This document shows, one piece after another, positions 1 through 15,000 of a DNA stretch of 64,000 nt. The translations under genes were made by a program, and so were the position numbers. The stretch covers positions 2,501-66,500 of the forward strand of contig OX457051.1 of assembly GCA_949752735.1 (NCBI GenBank). Direction: 5' to 3'. The notes beneath the pieces were generated by a model. It was given only the letters and a program-made list of their open reading frames with translations. It was not told the origin of the DNA and did not search any database. Source of the stretch: Lumbricus terrestris (taxonomy: Eukaryota; Annelida; Clitellata; Crassiclitellata; Lumbricidae). How positions within the stretch are numbered: position 1 is the first letter of the stretch; every line of letters starts with the position of its first letter.

Positions 1-3000
1 ATTCCTTTGAGACTGTAGTGGTACTGCAGCTGGTGTGGTACATGGTCCTCTGTCATGACTTGAACTGTGATTTTGATGATGGTACACTTACCAACCTGCT
101 TACATGCCATTTCGCATCGACACTTGGTCCTTTTTTGAACCTTGGAGAACGGCATGAGCCAGTGCTACATGTCTTTGACATGCTAACCCTTTTCTTAATC
201 CTATCCTGCCCGCGCCTCGCTTGTTTTCCGGGGGGATGGAGAGTGATTAGGTGTCTAACCGATCCCTTAAGACTAAGCCCTATACCCGGTTTTAGCCTAC
301 ATTGGAGCCGCGTGTTAAAGCTCATTTCAGTCTTAGCAGTCGACGAGGAAACATCTCTCGCTTTTCAGTCACAGTTTGCAAGTCCACAGTCCATGCCGTC
401 AGTTGCTAAGCGCTCCCTCAGACCCATTTTACCAGTCATAACACCATTTAGAGTAAAGTAGGCAACTCCGCCACGGCAATAGGCCAACCCCTTTGTCGTG
501 CCAGTCCCAAGCCTGGTAATTAGGAGGAGGGTTTCCGCTTAATATAACATCCGGGGCCAGTTTTGACCATTCCACTGTACTGCGGATGATATTGGGTGTC
601 CCATGCACTTGAGGCGACCGGGGCATTCCTTTGAGACTGTAGTGGTACTGCTGGTGTGGTACATGGTCCTCTGTCATGACTTGAACTGTGATTTTGATGA
701 TGGTACACTTACCAACCTGCTTACATGCCATTTCGCATCGACACTTGGTCCTTTTTTGAACCTTGGAGAACGGCATGAGCCAGTGCTACATGTCTTTGAC
801 ATGCTAACCCTTTTCTTAATCCTATCCTGCCCGCGCCTCGCTTGTTTTCCGGGGGGATGGAGAGTGATTAGGTGTCTAACCGATCCCTTAAGACTAAGCC
901 CTATACCCGGTTTTAGCCTACATTGGAGCCGCGTGTTAAAGCTCATTTCGGTCTTAGCAGTCGACGAGGAAACATCTCTCGCTTTTCAGTCACAGTTTGC
1001 AAGTCCACAGTCCATGCCGTCAGTTGCTAAGCGCTCCCTCAGACCCATTTTACCAGTCATAACACCATTTAGAGTAAAGTAGGCAACTCCGCCACGGCAA
1101 TAGGCCAACCCCTTTGTCGTGCCAGTCCCAAGCCTGGTAATAAGGAGGAGGGTTCCGCTTAATATAACATCCGGGGCCAGTTTTGACCATTCCACTGTAC
1201 TGCGGATGATATTGGGTGTCCCATGCACTTGAGGCGACCGGGGCATTCCTTTGAGACTGTAGTGGTACTGCTGGTGTGGTACATGGTCCTCTGTCATGAC
1301 TTGAACTGTGATTTTGATGATGGTACACTTACCAACCTGCTTACATGCCATTTCGCATCGACACTTGGTCCTTTTTTGAACCTTGGAGAACGGCATGAGC
1401 CAGTGCTACATGTCTTTGACATGCTAACCCTTTTCTTAATCCTATCCTGCCCGCGCCTCGCTTGTTTTCCGGGGGGATGGAGAGTGATTAGGTGTCTAAC
1501 CGATCCCTTAAGACTAAGCCCTATACCCGGTTTTAGCCTACATTGGAGCCGCGTGTTAAAGCTCATTTCAGTCTTAGCAGTCGACGAGGAAACATCTCTC
1601 GCTTTTCAGTCACAGTTTGCAAGTCCACAGTCCATGCCGTCAGTTGCTAAGCGCTCCCTCAGACCCATTTTACCAGTCATAACACCATTTAGAGTAAAGT
1701 AGGCAACTCCGCCACGGCAATAGGCCAACCCCTTTGTCGTGCCTGTCCCAAGCCTGGTAATAAGGAGGAGGGTTCCGCTTAATATAACATCCGGGGCCAG
1801 TTTTGACCATTCCACTGTACTGCGGATGATATCGGGTGTCCCATGCACTTGAGGCGACCGGGGCATTCCTTTGAGACTGTAGTGGTACTGCTGGTGTGGT
1901 ACATGGTCCTCTGTCATGACTTGAACTGTGATTTTGATGATGGTACACTTACCAACCTGCTTACATGCCATTTCGCATCGACACTTGGTCCTTTTTTGAA
2001 CCTTGGAGAACGGCATGAGCCAGTGCTACATGTCTTTGACATGCTAACCCTTTTCTTAATCCTATCCTGCCCGCGCCTCGCTTGTTTTCCGGGGGGATGG
2101 AGAGTGATTAGGTGTCTAACCGATCCCTTAAGACTAAGCCCTATACCCGGTTTTAGCCTACATTGGAGCCGCGTGTTAAAGCTCATTTCAGTCTTAGCAG
2201 TCGACGAGGAAACATCTCTCGCTTTTCAGTCACAGTTTGCAAGTCCACAGTCCATGCCGTCAGTTGCTAAGCGCTCCCTCAGACCCATTTTACCAGTCAT
2301 AACACCATTTAGAGTAAAGTAGGCAACTCCGCCACGGCAATAGGCCAACCCCTTTGTCGTGCCAGTCCCAAGCCTGGTAATAAGGAGGAGGGTTCCGCTT
2401 AATATAACATCCGGGGCCAGTTTTGACCATTCCACTGTACTGCGGATGATATTGGGTGTCCCATGCACTTGAGGCGACCGGGGCATTCCTTTGAGACTGT
2501 AGTGGTACTGCAGCTGGTGTGGTACATGGTCCTCTGTCATGACTTGAACTGTGATTTTGATGATGGTACACTTACCAACCTGCTTACATGCCATTTCGCA
2601 TCGACACTTGGTCCTTTTTTGAACCTTGGAGAACGGCATGAGCCAGTGCTACATGTCTTTGACATGCTAACCCTTTTCTTAATCCTATCCTGCCCGCGCC
2701 TCGCTTGTTTTCCGGGGGGATGGAGAGTGATTAGGTGTCTAACCGATCCCTTAAGACTAAGCCCTATACCCGGTTTTAGCCTACATTGGAGCCGCGTGTT
2801 AAAGCTCATTTCAGTCTTAGCAGTCGACGAGGAAACATCTCTCGCTTTTCAGTCACAGTTTGCAAGTCCACAGTCCATGCCGTCAGTTGCTAAGCGCTCC
2901 CTCAGACCCATTTTACCAGTCATAACACCATTTAGAGTAAAGTAGGCAACTCCGCCACGGCAATAGGCCAACCCCTTTGTCGTGCCAGTCCCAAGCCTGG

Positions 3001-6000
3001 TAATAAGGAGGAGGGTTCCGCTTAATATAACATCCGGGGCCAGTTTTGACCATTCCACTGTACTGCGGATGATATTGGGTGTCCCATGCACTTGAGGCGA
3101 CCGGGGCATTCCTTTGAGACTGTAGTGGTACTGCAGCTGGTGTGGTACATGGTCCTCTGTCATGACTTGAACTGTGATTTTGATGATGGTACACTTACCA
3201 ACCTGCTTACATGCCATTTCGCATCGACACTTGGTCCTTTTTTGAACCTTGGAGAACGGCATGAGCCAGTGCTACATGTCTTTGACATGCTAACCCTTTT
3301 CTTAATCCTATCCTGCCCGCGCCTCGCTTGTTTTCCGGGGGGATGGAGAGTGATTAGGTGTCTAACCGATCCCTTAAGACTAAGCCCTATACCCGGTTTT
3401 AGCCTACATTGGAGCCGCGTGTTAAAGCTCATTTCAGTCTTAGCAGTCGACGAGGAAACATCTCTCGCTTTTCAGTCACAGTTTGCAAGTCCACAGTCCA
3501 TGCCGTCAGTTGCTAAGCGCTCCCTCAGACCCATTTTACCAGTCATAACACCATTTAGAGTAAAGTAGGCAACTCCGCCACGGCAATAGGCCAACCCCTT
3601 TGTCGTGCCAGTCCCTAGCCTGGTAATAAGGAGGAGGGTTCCGCTTAATATAACATCCGGGGCCAGTTTTGACCATTCCACTGTACTGCGGATGATATTG
3701 GGTGTCCCATGCACTTGAGGCGACCGGGGCATTCCTTTGAGACTGTAGTGGTACTGCTGGTGTGGTACATGGTCCTCTGTCATGACTTGAACTGTGATTT
3801 TGATGATGGTACACTTACCAACCTGCTTACATGCCATTTCGCATCGACACTTGGTCCTTTTTTGAACCTTGGAGAACGGCATGAGCCAGTGCTACATGTC
3901 TTTGACATGCTAACCCTTTTCTTAATCCTATCCTGCCCGCGCCTCGCTTGTTTTCCGGGGGGATGGAGAGTGATTAGGTGTCTAACCGATCCCTTAAGAC
4001 TAAGCCCTATACCCGGTTTTAGCCTACATTGGAGCCGCGTGTTAAAGCTCATTTCAGTCTTAGCAGTCGACGAGGAAACATCTCTCGCTTTTCAGTCACA
4101 GTTTGCAAGTCCACAGTCCATGCCGTCAGTTGCTAAGCGCTCCCTCAGACCCATTTTACCAGTCATAACACCATTTAGAGTAAAGTAGGCAACTCCGCCA
4201 CGGCAATAGGCCAACCCCTTTGTCGTGCCAGTCCCAAGCCTGGTAATAAGGAGGAGGGTTCCGCTTAATATAACATCCGGGGCCAGTTTTGACCATTCCA
4301 CTGTACTGCGGATGATATTGGGTGTCCCATGCACTTGAGGCGACCGGGGCATTCCTTTGAGACTGTAGTGGTACTGCTGGTGTGGTACATGGTCCTCTGT
4401 CATGACTTGAACTGTGATTTTGATGATGGTACACTTACCAACCTGCTTACATGCCATTTCGCATCGACACTTGGTCCTTTTTTGAACCTTGGAGAACGGC
4501 ATGAGCCAGTGCTACATGTCTTTGACATGCTAACCCTTTTCTTAATCCTATCCTGCCCGCGCCTCGCTTGTTTTCCGGGGGGATGGAGAGTGATTAGGTG
4601 TCTAACCGATCCCTTAAGACTAAGCCCTATACCCGGTTTTAGCCTACATTGGAGCCGCGTGTTAAAGCTCATTTCAGTCTTAGCAGTCGACGAGGAAACA
4701 TCTCTCGCTTTTCAGTCACAGTTTGCAAGTCCACAGTCCATGCCGTCAGTTGCTAAGCGCTCCCTCAGACCCATTTTACCAGTCATAACACCATTTAGAG
4801 TAAAGTAGGCAACTCCGCCACGGCAATAGGCCAACCCCTTTGTCGTGCCAGTCCCAAGCCTGGTAATAAGGAGGAGGGTTCCGCTTAATATAACATCCGG
4901 GGCCAGTTTTGACCATTCCACTGTACTGCGGATGATATTGGGTGTCCCATGCACTTGAGGCGACCGGGGCATTCCTTTGAGACTGTAGTGGTACTGCTGG
5001 TGTGGTACATGGTCCTCTGTCATGACTTGAACTGTGATTTTGATGATGGTACACTTACCAACCTGCTTACATGCCATTTCGCATCGACACTTGGTCCTTT
5101 TTTGAACCTTGGAGAACGGCATGAGCCAGTGCTACATGTCTTTGACATGCTAACCCTTTTCTTAATCCTATCCTGCCCGCGCCTCGCTTGTTTTCCGGGG
5201 GGATGGAGAGTGATTAGGTGTCTAACCGATCCCTTAAGACTAAGCCCTATACCCGGTTTTAGCCTACATTGGAGCCGCGTGTTAAAGCTCATTTCAGTCT
5301 TAGCAGTCGACGAGGAAACATCTCTCGCTTTTCAGTCACAGTTTGCAAGTCCACAGTCCATGCCGTCAGTTGCTAAGCGCTCCCTCAGACCCATTTTACC
5401 AGTCATAACACCATTTAGAGTAAAGTAGGCAACTCCGCCACGGCAATAGGCCAACCCCTTTGTCGTGCCAGTCCCAAGCCTGGTAATAAGGAGGAGGGTT
5501 CCGCTTAATATAACATCCGGGGCCAGTTTTGACCATTCCACTGTACTGCGGATGATATTGGGTGTCCCATGCACTTGAGGCGACCGGGGCATTCCTTTGA
5601 GACTGTAGTGGTACTGCTGGTGTGGTACATGGTCCTCTGTCATGACTTGAACTGTGATTTTGATGATGGTACACTTACCAACCTGCTTACATGCCATTTC
5701 GCATCGACACTTGGTCCTTTTTTGAACCTTGGAGAACGGCATGAGCCAGTGCTACATGTCTTTGACATGCTAACCCTTTTCTTAATCCTATCCTGCCCGC
5801 GCCTCGTTTGTTTTCCGGGGGGATGGAGAGTGATTAGGTGTCTAACCGATCCCTTAAGACTAAGCCCTATACCCGGTTTTAGCCTACATTGGAGCCGCGT
5901 GTTAAAGCTCATTTCAGTCTTAGCAGTCGACGAGGAAACATCTCTCGCTTTTCAGTCACAGTTTGCAAGTCCACAGTCCATGCCGTCAGTTGCTAAGCGC

Positions 6001-9000
6001 TCCCTCAGACCCATTTTACCAGTCATAACACCATTTAGAGTAAAGTAGGCAACTCCGCCACGGCAATAGGCCAACCCCTTTGTCGTGCCAGTCCCAAGCC
6101 TGGTAATAAGGAGGAGGGTTCCGCTTAATATAACATCCGGGGCCAGTTTTGACCATTCCACTGTACTGCGGATGATATTGGGTGTCCCATGCACTTGAGG
6201 CGACCGGGGCATTCCTTTGAGACTGTAGTGGTACTGCTGGTGTGGTACATGGTCCTCTGTCATGACTTGAACTGTGATTTTGATGATGGTACACTTACCA
6301 ACCTGCTTACATGCCATTTCGCATCGACACTTGGTCCTTTTTTGAACCTTGGAGAACGGCATGAGCCAGTGCTACATGTCTTTGACATGCTAACCCTTTT
6401 CTTAATCCTATCCTGCCCGCGCCTCGCTTGTTTTCCGGGGGGATGGAGAGTGATTAGGTGTCTAACCGATCCCTTAAGACTAAGCCCTATACCCGGTTTT
6501 AGCCTACATTGGAGCCGCGTGTTAAAGCTCATTTCAGTCTTAGCAGTCGACGAGGAAACATCTCTCGCTTTTCAGTCACAGTTTGCAAGTCCACAGTCCA
6601 TGCCGTCAGTTGCTAAGCGCTCCCTCAGACCCATTTTACCAGTCATAACACCATTTAGAGTAAAGTAGGCAACTCCGCCACGGCAATAGGCCAACCCCTT
6701 TGTCGTGCCAGTCCCAAGCCTGGTAATAAGGAGGAGGGTTCCGCTTAATATAACATCCGGGGCCAGTTTTGACCATTCCACTGTACTGCGGATGATATTG
6801 GGTGTCCCATGCACTTGAGGCGACCGGGGCATTCCTTTGAGACTGTAGTGGTACTGCAGCTGGTGTGGTACATGGTCCTCTGTCATGACTTGAACTGTGA
6901 TTTTGATGATGGTACACTTACCAACCTGCTTACATGCCATTTCGCATCGACACTTGGTCCTTTTTTGAACCTTGGAGAACGGCATGAGCCAGTGCTACAT
7001 GTCTTTGACATGCTAACCCTTTTCTTAATCCTATCCTGCCCGCGCCTCGCTTGTTTTCCGGGGGGATGGAGAGTGATTAGGTGTCTAACCGATCCCTTAA
7101 GACTAAGCCCTATACCCGGTTTTAGCCTACATTGGAGCCGCGTGTTAAAGCTCATTTCAGTCTTAGCAGTCGACGAGGAAACATCTCTCGCTTTTCAGTC
7201 ACAGTTTGCAAGTCCACAGTCCATGCCGTCAGTTGCTAAGCGCTCCCTCAGACCCATTTTACCAGTCATAACACCATTTAGAGTAAAGTAGGCAACTCCG
7301 CCACGGCAATAGGCCAACCCCTTTGTCGTGCCAGTCCCAAGCCTGGTAATTAGGAGGAGGGTTCCGCTTAATATAACATCCGGGGCCAGTTTTGACCATT
7401 CCACTGTACTGCGGATGATATTGGGTGTCCCATGCACTTGAGGCGACCGGGGCATTCCTTTGAGACTGTAGTGGTACTGCTGGTGTGGTACATGGTCCTC
7501 TGTCATGACTTGAACTGTGATTTTGATGATGGTACACTTACCAACCTGCTTACATGCCATTTCGCATCGACACTTGGTCCTTTTTTGAACCTTGGAGAAC
7601 GGCATGAGCCAGTGCTACATGTCTTTGACATGCTAACCCTTTTCTTAATCCTATCCTGCCCGCGCCTCGCTTGTTTTCCGGGGGGATGGAGAGTGATTAG
7701 GTGTCTAACCGATCCCTTAAGACTAAGCCCTATACCCGGTTTTAGCCTACATTGGAGCCGCGTGTTAAAGCTCATTTCGGTCTTAGCAGTCGACGAGGAA
7801 ACATCTCTCGCTTTTCAGTCACAGTTTGCAAGTCCACAGTCCATGCCGTCAGTTGCTAAGCGCTCCCTCAGACCCATTTTACCAGTCATAACACCATTTA
7901 GAGTAAAGTAGGCAACTCCGCCACGGCAATAGGCCAACCCCTTTGTCGTGCCAGTCCCAAGCCTGGTAATAAGGAGGAGGGTTCCGCTTAATATAACATC
8001 CGGGGCCAGTTTTGACCATTCCACTGTACTGCGGATGATATTGGGTGTCCCATGCACTTGAGGCGACCGGGGCATTCCTTTGAGACTGTAGTGGTACTGC
8101 TGGTGTGGTACATGGTCCTCTGTCATGACTTGAACTGTGATTTTGATGATGGTACACTTACCAACCTGCTTACATGCCATTTCGCATCGACACTTGGTCC
8201 TTTTTTGAACCTTGGAGAACGGCATGAGCCAGTGCTACATGTCTTTGACATGCTAACCCTTTTCTTAATCCTATCCTGCCCGCGCCTCGCTTGTTTTCCG
8301 GGGGGATGGAGAGTGATTAGGTGTCTAACCGATCCCTTAAGACTAAGCCCTATACCCGGTTTTAGCCTACATTGGAGCCGCGTGTTAAAGCTCATTTCAG
8401 TCTTAGCAGTCGACGAGGAAACATCTCTCGCTTTTCAGTCACAGTTTGCAAGTCCACAGTCCATGCCGTCAGTTGCTAAGCGCTCCCTCAGACCCATTTT
8501 ACCAGTCATAACACCATTTAGAGTAAAGTAGGCAACTCCGCCAGGGCAATAGGCCAACCCCTTTGTCGTGCCAGTCCCAAGCCTGGTAATAAGGAGGAGG
8601 GTTCCGCTTAATATAACATCCGGGGCCAGTTTTGACCATTCCACTGTTACAGTACTGCGGATGATATTGGGTGTCCCATGCACTTGAGGCGACCGGGGCA
8701 TTCCTTTGAGACTGTAGTGGTACTGCTGGTGTGGTACATGGTCCTCTGTCATGACTTGAACTGTGATTTTGATGATGGTACACTTACCAACCTGCTTACA
8801 TGCCATTTCGCATCGACACTTGGTCCTTTTTTGAACCTTGGAGAACGGCATGAGCCAGTGCTACATGTCTTTGACATGCTAACCCTTTTCTTAATCCTAT
8901 CCTGCCCGCGCCTCGCTTGTTTTCCGGGGGGGATGGAGAGTGATTAGGTGTCTAACCGATCCCTTAAGACTAAGCCCTATACCCGGTTTTAGCCTACATT

Positions 9001-12000
9001 GGAGCCGCGTGTTAAAGCTCATTTCAGTCTTAGCAGTCGACGAGGAAACATCTCTCGCTTTTCAGTCACAGTTTGCAAGTCCACAGTCCATGCCGTCAGT
9101 TGCTAAGCGCTCCCTCAGACCCATTTTACCAGTCATAACACCATTTAGAGTAAAGTAGGCAACTCCGCCACGGCAATAGGCCAACCCCTTTGTCGTGCCA
9201 GTCCCAAGCCTGGTAATAAGGAGGAGGGTTCCGCTTAATATAACATCCGGGGCCAGTTTTGACCATTCCACTGTACTGCGGATGATATTGGGTGTCCCAT
9301 GCACTTGAGGCGACCGGGGCATTCCTTTGAGACTGTAGTGGTACTGCTGGTGTGGTACATGGTCCTCTGTCATGACTTGAACTGTGATTTTGATGATGGT
9401 ACACTTACCAACCTGCTTACATGCCATTTCGCATCGACACTTGGTCCTTTTTTGAACCTTGGAGAACGGCATGAGCCAGTGCTACATGTCTTTGACATGC
9501 TAACCCTTTTCTTAATCCTATCCTGCCCGCGCCTCGCTTGTTTTCCGGGGGGATGGAGAGTGATTAGGTGTCTAACCGATCCCTTAAGACTAAGCCCTAT
9601 ACCCGGTTTTAGCCTACATTGGAGCCGCGTGTTAAAGCTCATTTCAGTCTTAGCAGTCGACGAGGAAACATCTCTCGCTTTTCAGTCACAGTTTGCAAGT
9701 CCACAGTCCATGCCGTCAGTTGCTAAGCGCTCCCTCAGACCCATTTTACCAGTCATAACACCATTTAGAGTAAAGTAGGCAACTCCGCCACGGCAATAGG
9801 CCAACCCCTTTGTCGTGCCTGTCCCAAGCCTGGTAATAAGGAGGAGGGTTCCGCTTAATATAACATCCGGGGCCAGTTTTGACCATTCCACTGTACTGCG
9901 GATGATATCGGGTGTCCCATGCACTTGAGGCGACCGGGGCATTCCTTTGAGACTGTAGTGGTACTGCTGGTGTGGTACATGGTCCTCTGTCATGACTTGA
10001 ACTGTGATTTTGATGATGGTACACTTACCAACCTGCTTACATGCCATTTCGCATCGACACTTGGTCCTTTTTTGAACCTTGGAGAACGGCATGAGCCAGT
10101 GCTACATGTCTTTGACATGCTAACCCTTTTCTTAATCCTATCCTGCCCGCGCCTCGCTTGTTTTCCGGGGGGATGGAGAGTGATTAGGTGTCTAACCGAT
10201 CCCTTAAGACTAAGCCCTATACCCGGTTTTAGCCTACATTGGAGCCGCGTGTTAAAGCTCATTTCAGTCTTAGCAGTCGACGAGGAAACATCTCTCGCTT
10301 TTCAGTCACAGTTTGCAAGTCCACAGTCCATGCCGTCAGTTGCTAAGCGCTCCCTCAGACCCATTTTACCAGTCATAACACCATTTAGAGTAAAGTAGGC
10401 AACTCCGCCACGGCAATAGGCCAACCCCTTTGTCGTGCCAGTCCCAAGCCTGGTAATAAGGAGGAGGGTTCCGCTTAATATAACATCCGGGGCCAGTTTT
10501 GACCATTCCACTGTACTGCGGATGATATTGGGTGTCCCATGCACTTGAGGCGACCGGGGCATTCCTTTGAGACTGTAGTGGTACTGCAGCTGGTGTGGTA
10601 CATGGTCCTCTGTCATGACTTGAACTGTGATTTTGATGATGGTACACTTACCAACCTGCTTACATGCCATTTCGCATCGACACTTGGTCCTTTTTTGAAC
10701 CTTGGAGAACGGCATGAGCCAGTGCTACATGTCTTTGACATGCTAACCCTTTTCTTAATCCTATCCTGCCCGCGCCTCGCTTGTTTTCCGGGGGGATGGA
10801 GAGTGATTAGGTGTCTAACCGATCCCTTAAGACTAAGCCCTATACCCGGTTTTAGCCTACATTGGAGCCGCGTGTTAAAGCTCATTTCAGTCTTAGCAGT
10901 CGACGAGGAAACATCTCTCGCTTTTCAGTCACAGTTTGCAAGTCCACAGTCCATGCCGTCAGTTGCTAAGCGCTCCCTCAGACCCATTTTACCAGTCATA
11001 ACACCATTTAGAGTAAAGTAGGCAACTCCGCCACGGCAATAGGCCAACCCCTTTGTCGTGCCAGTCCCAAGCCTGGTAATAAGGAGGAGGGTTCCGCTTA
11101 ATATAACATCCGGGGCCAGTTTTGACCATTCCACTGTACTGCGGATGATATTGGGTGTCCCATGCACTTGAGGCGACCGGGGCATTCCTTTGAGACTGTA
11201 GTGGTACTGCTGGTGTGGTACATGGTCCTCTGTCATGACTTGAACTGTGATTTTGATGATGGTACACTTACCAACCTGCTTACATGCCATTTCGCATCGA
11301 CACTTGGTCCTTTTTTGAACCTTGGAGAACGGCATGAGCCAGTGCTACATGTCTTTGACATGCTAACCCTTTTCTTAATCCTATCCTGCCCGCGCCTCGC
11401 TTGTTTTCCGAGGGGATGGAGAGTGATTAGGTGTCTAACCGATCCCTTAAGACTAAGCCCTATACCCGGTTTTAGCCTACATTGGAGCCGCGTGTTAAAG
11501 CTCATTTCAGTCTTAGCAGTCGACGAGGAAACATCTCTCGCTTTTCAGTCACAGTTTGCAAGTCCACAGTCCATGCCGTCAGTTGCTAAGCGCTCCCTCA
11601 GACCCATTTTACCAGTCATAACACCATTTAGAGTAAAGTAGGCAACTCCGCCACGGCAATAGGCCAACCCCTTTGTCGTGCCAGTCCCAAGCCTGGTAAT
11701 AAGGAGGAGGGTTCCGCTTAATATAACATCCGGGGCCAGTTTTGACCATTCCACTGTACTGCGGATGATATTGGGTGTCCCATGCACTTGAGGCGACCGG
11801 GGCATTCCTTTGAGACTGTAGTGGTACTGCTGGTGTGGTACATGGTCCTCTGTCATGACTTGAACTGTGATTTTGATGATGGTACACTTACCAACCTGCT
11901 TACATGCCATTTCGCATCGACACTTGGTCCTTTTTTGAACCTTGGAGAACGGCATGAGCCAGTGCTACATGTCTTTGACATGCTAACCCTTTTCTTAATC

Positions 12001-15000
12001 CTATCCTGCCCGCGCCTCGCTTGTTTTCCGGGGGGATGGAGAGTGATTAGGTGTCTAACCGATCCCTTAAGACTAAGCCCTATACCCGGTTTTAGCCTAC
12101 ATTGGAGCCGCGTGTTAAAGCTCATTTCAGTCTTAGCAGTCGACGAGGAAACATCTCTCGCTTTTCAGTCACAGTTTGCAAGTCCACAGTCCATGCCGTC
12201 AGTTGCTAAGCGCTCCCTCAGACCCATTTTACCAGTCATAACACCATTTAGAGTAAAGTAGGCAACTCCGCCACGGCAATAGGCCAACCCCTTTGTCGTG
12301 CCAGTCCCAAGCCTGGTAATAAGGAGGAGGGTTCCGCTTAATATAACATCCGGAGCCAGTTTTGACCATTCCACTGTACTGCGGATGATATTGGGTGTCC
12401 CATGCACTTGAGGCGACCGGGGCATTCCTTTGAGACTGTAGTGGTACTGCTGGTGTGGTACATGGTCCTCTGTCATGACTTGAACTGTGATTTTGATGAT
12501 GGTACACTTACCAACCTGCTTACATGCCATTTCGCATCGACACTTGGTCCTTTTTTGAACCTTGGAGAACGGCATGAGCCAGTGCTACATGTCTTTGACA
12601 TGCTAACCCTTTTCTTAATCCTATCCTGCCCGCGCCTCGCTTGTTTTCCGGGGGGATGGAGAGTGATTAGGTGTCTAACCGATCCCTTAAGACTAAGCCC
12701 TATACCCGGTTTTAGCCTACATTGGAGCCGCGTGTTAAAGCTCATTTCAGTCTTAGCAGTCGACGAGGAAACATCTCTCGCTTTTCAGTCACAGTTTGCA
12801 AGTCCACAGTCCATGCCGTCAGTTGCTAAGCGCTCCCTCAGACCCATTTTACCAGTCATAACACCATTTAGAGTAAAGTAGGCAACTCCGCCACGGCAAT
12901 AGGCCAACCCCTTTGTCGTGCCAGTCCCAAGCCTGGTAATAAGGAGGAGGGTTCCGCTTAATATAACATCCGGGGCCAGTTTTGACCATTCCACTGTACT
13001 GCGGATGATATTGGGTGTCCCATGCACTTGAGGCGACCGGGGCATTCCTTTGAGACTGTAGTGGTACTGCTGGTGTGGTACATGGTCCTCTGTCATGACT
13101 TGAACTGTGATTTTGATGATGGTACACTTACCAACCTGCTTACATGCCATTTCGCATCGACACTTGGTCCTTTTTTGAACCTTGGAGAACGGCATGAGCC
13201 AGTGCTACATGTCTTTGACATGCTAACCCTTTTCTTAATCCTATCCTGCCCGCGCCTCGCTTGTTTTCCGGGGGGATGGAGAGTGATTAGGTGTCTAACC
13301 GATCCCTTAAGACTAAGCCCTATACCCGGTTTTAGCCTACATTGGAGCCGCGTGTTAAAGCTCATTTCAGTCTTAGCAGTCGACGAGGAAACATCTCTCG
13401 CTTTTCAGTCACAGTTTGCAAGTCCACAGTCCATGCCGTCAGTTGCTAAGCGCTCCCTCAGACCCATTTTACCAGTCATAACACCATTTAGAGTAAAGTA
13501 GGCAACTCCGCCACGGCAATAGGCCAACCCCTTTGTCGTGCCAGTCCCAAGCCTGGTAATAAGGAGGAGGGTTCCGCTTAATATAACATCCGGGGCCAGT
13601 TTTGACCATTCCACTGTACTGCGGATGATATTGGGTGTCCCATGCACTTGAGGCGACCGGGGCATTCCTTTGAGACTGTAGTGGTACTGCTGGTGTGGTA
13701 CATGGTCCTCTGTCATGACTTGAACTGTGATTTTGATGATGGTACACTTACCAACCTGCTTACATGCCATTTCGCATCGACACTTGGTCCTTTTTTGAAC
13801 CTTGGAGAACGGCATGAGCCAGTGCTACATGTCTTTGACATGCTAACCCTTTTCTTAATCCTATCCTGCCCGCGCCTCGCTTGTTTTCCGGGGGGATGGA
13901 GAGTGATTAGGTGTCTAACCGATCCCTTAAGACTTAGCCCTATACCCGGTTTTAGCCTACATTGGAGCCGCGTGTTAAAGCTCATTTCAGTCTTAGCAGT
14001 CGACGAGGAAACATCTCTCGCTTTTCAGTCACAGTTTGCAAGTCCACAGTCCATGCCGTCAGTTGCTAAGCGCTCCCTCAGACCCATTTTACCAGTCATA
14101 ACACCATTTAGAGTAAAGTAGGCAACTCCGCCACGGCAATAGGCCAACCCCTTTGTCGTGCCAGTCCCAAGCCTGGTAATAAGGAGGAGGGTTCCGCTTA
14201 ATATAACATCCGGGGCCAGTTTTGACCATTCCACTGTACTGCGGATGATATTGGGTGTCCCATGCACTTGAGGCGACCGGGGCATTCCTTTGAGACTGTA
14301 GTGGTACTGCTGGTGTGGTACATGGTCCTCTGTCATGACTTGAACTGTGATTTTGATGATGGTACACTTACCAACCTGCTTACATGCCATTTCGCATCGA
14401 CACTTGGTCCTTTTTTGAACCTTGGAGAACGGCATGAGCCAGTGCTACATGTCTTTGACATGCTAACCCTTTTCTTAATCCTATCCTGCCCGCGCCTCGC
14501 TTGTTTTCCGGGGGGATGGAGAGTGATTAGGTGTCTAACCGATCCCTTAAGACTAAGCCCTATACCCGGTTTTAGCCTACATTGGAGCCGCGTGTTAAAG
14601 CTCATTTCAGTCTTAGCAGTCGACGAGGAAACATCTCTCGCTTTTCAGTCACAGTTTGCAAGTCCACAGTCCATGCCGTCAGTTGCTAAGCGCTCCCTCA
14701 GACCCATTTTACCAGTCATAACACCATTTAGAGTAAAGTAGGCAACTCCGCCACGGCAATAGGCCAACCCCTTTGTCGTGCCAGTCCCAAGCCTGGTAAT
14801 AAGGAGGAGGGTTCCGCTTAATATAACATCCGGGGCCAGTTTTGACCATTCCACTGTACTGCGGATGATATTGGGTGTCCCATGCACTTGAGGCGACCGG
14901 GGCATTCCTTTGAGACTGTAGTGGTACTGTAGCTGGTGTGGTACATGGTCCTCTGTCATGACTTGAACTGTGATTTTGATGATGGTACACTTACCAACCT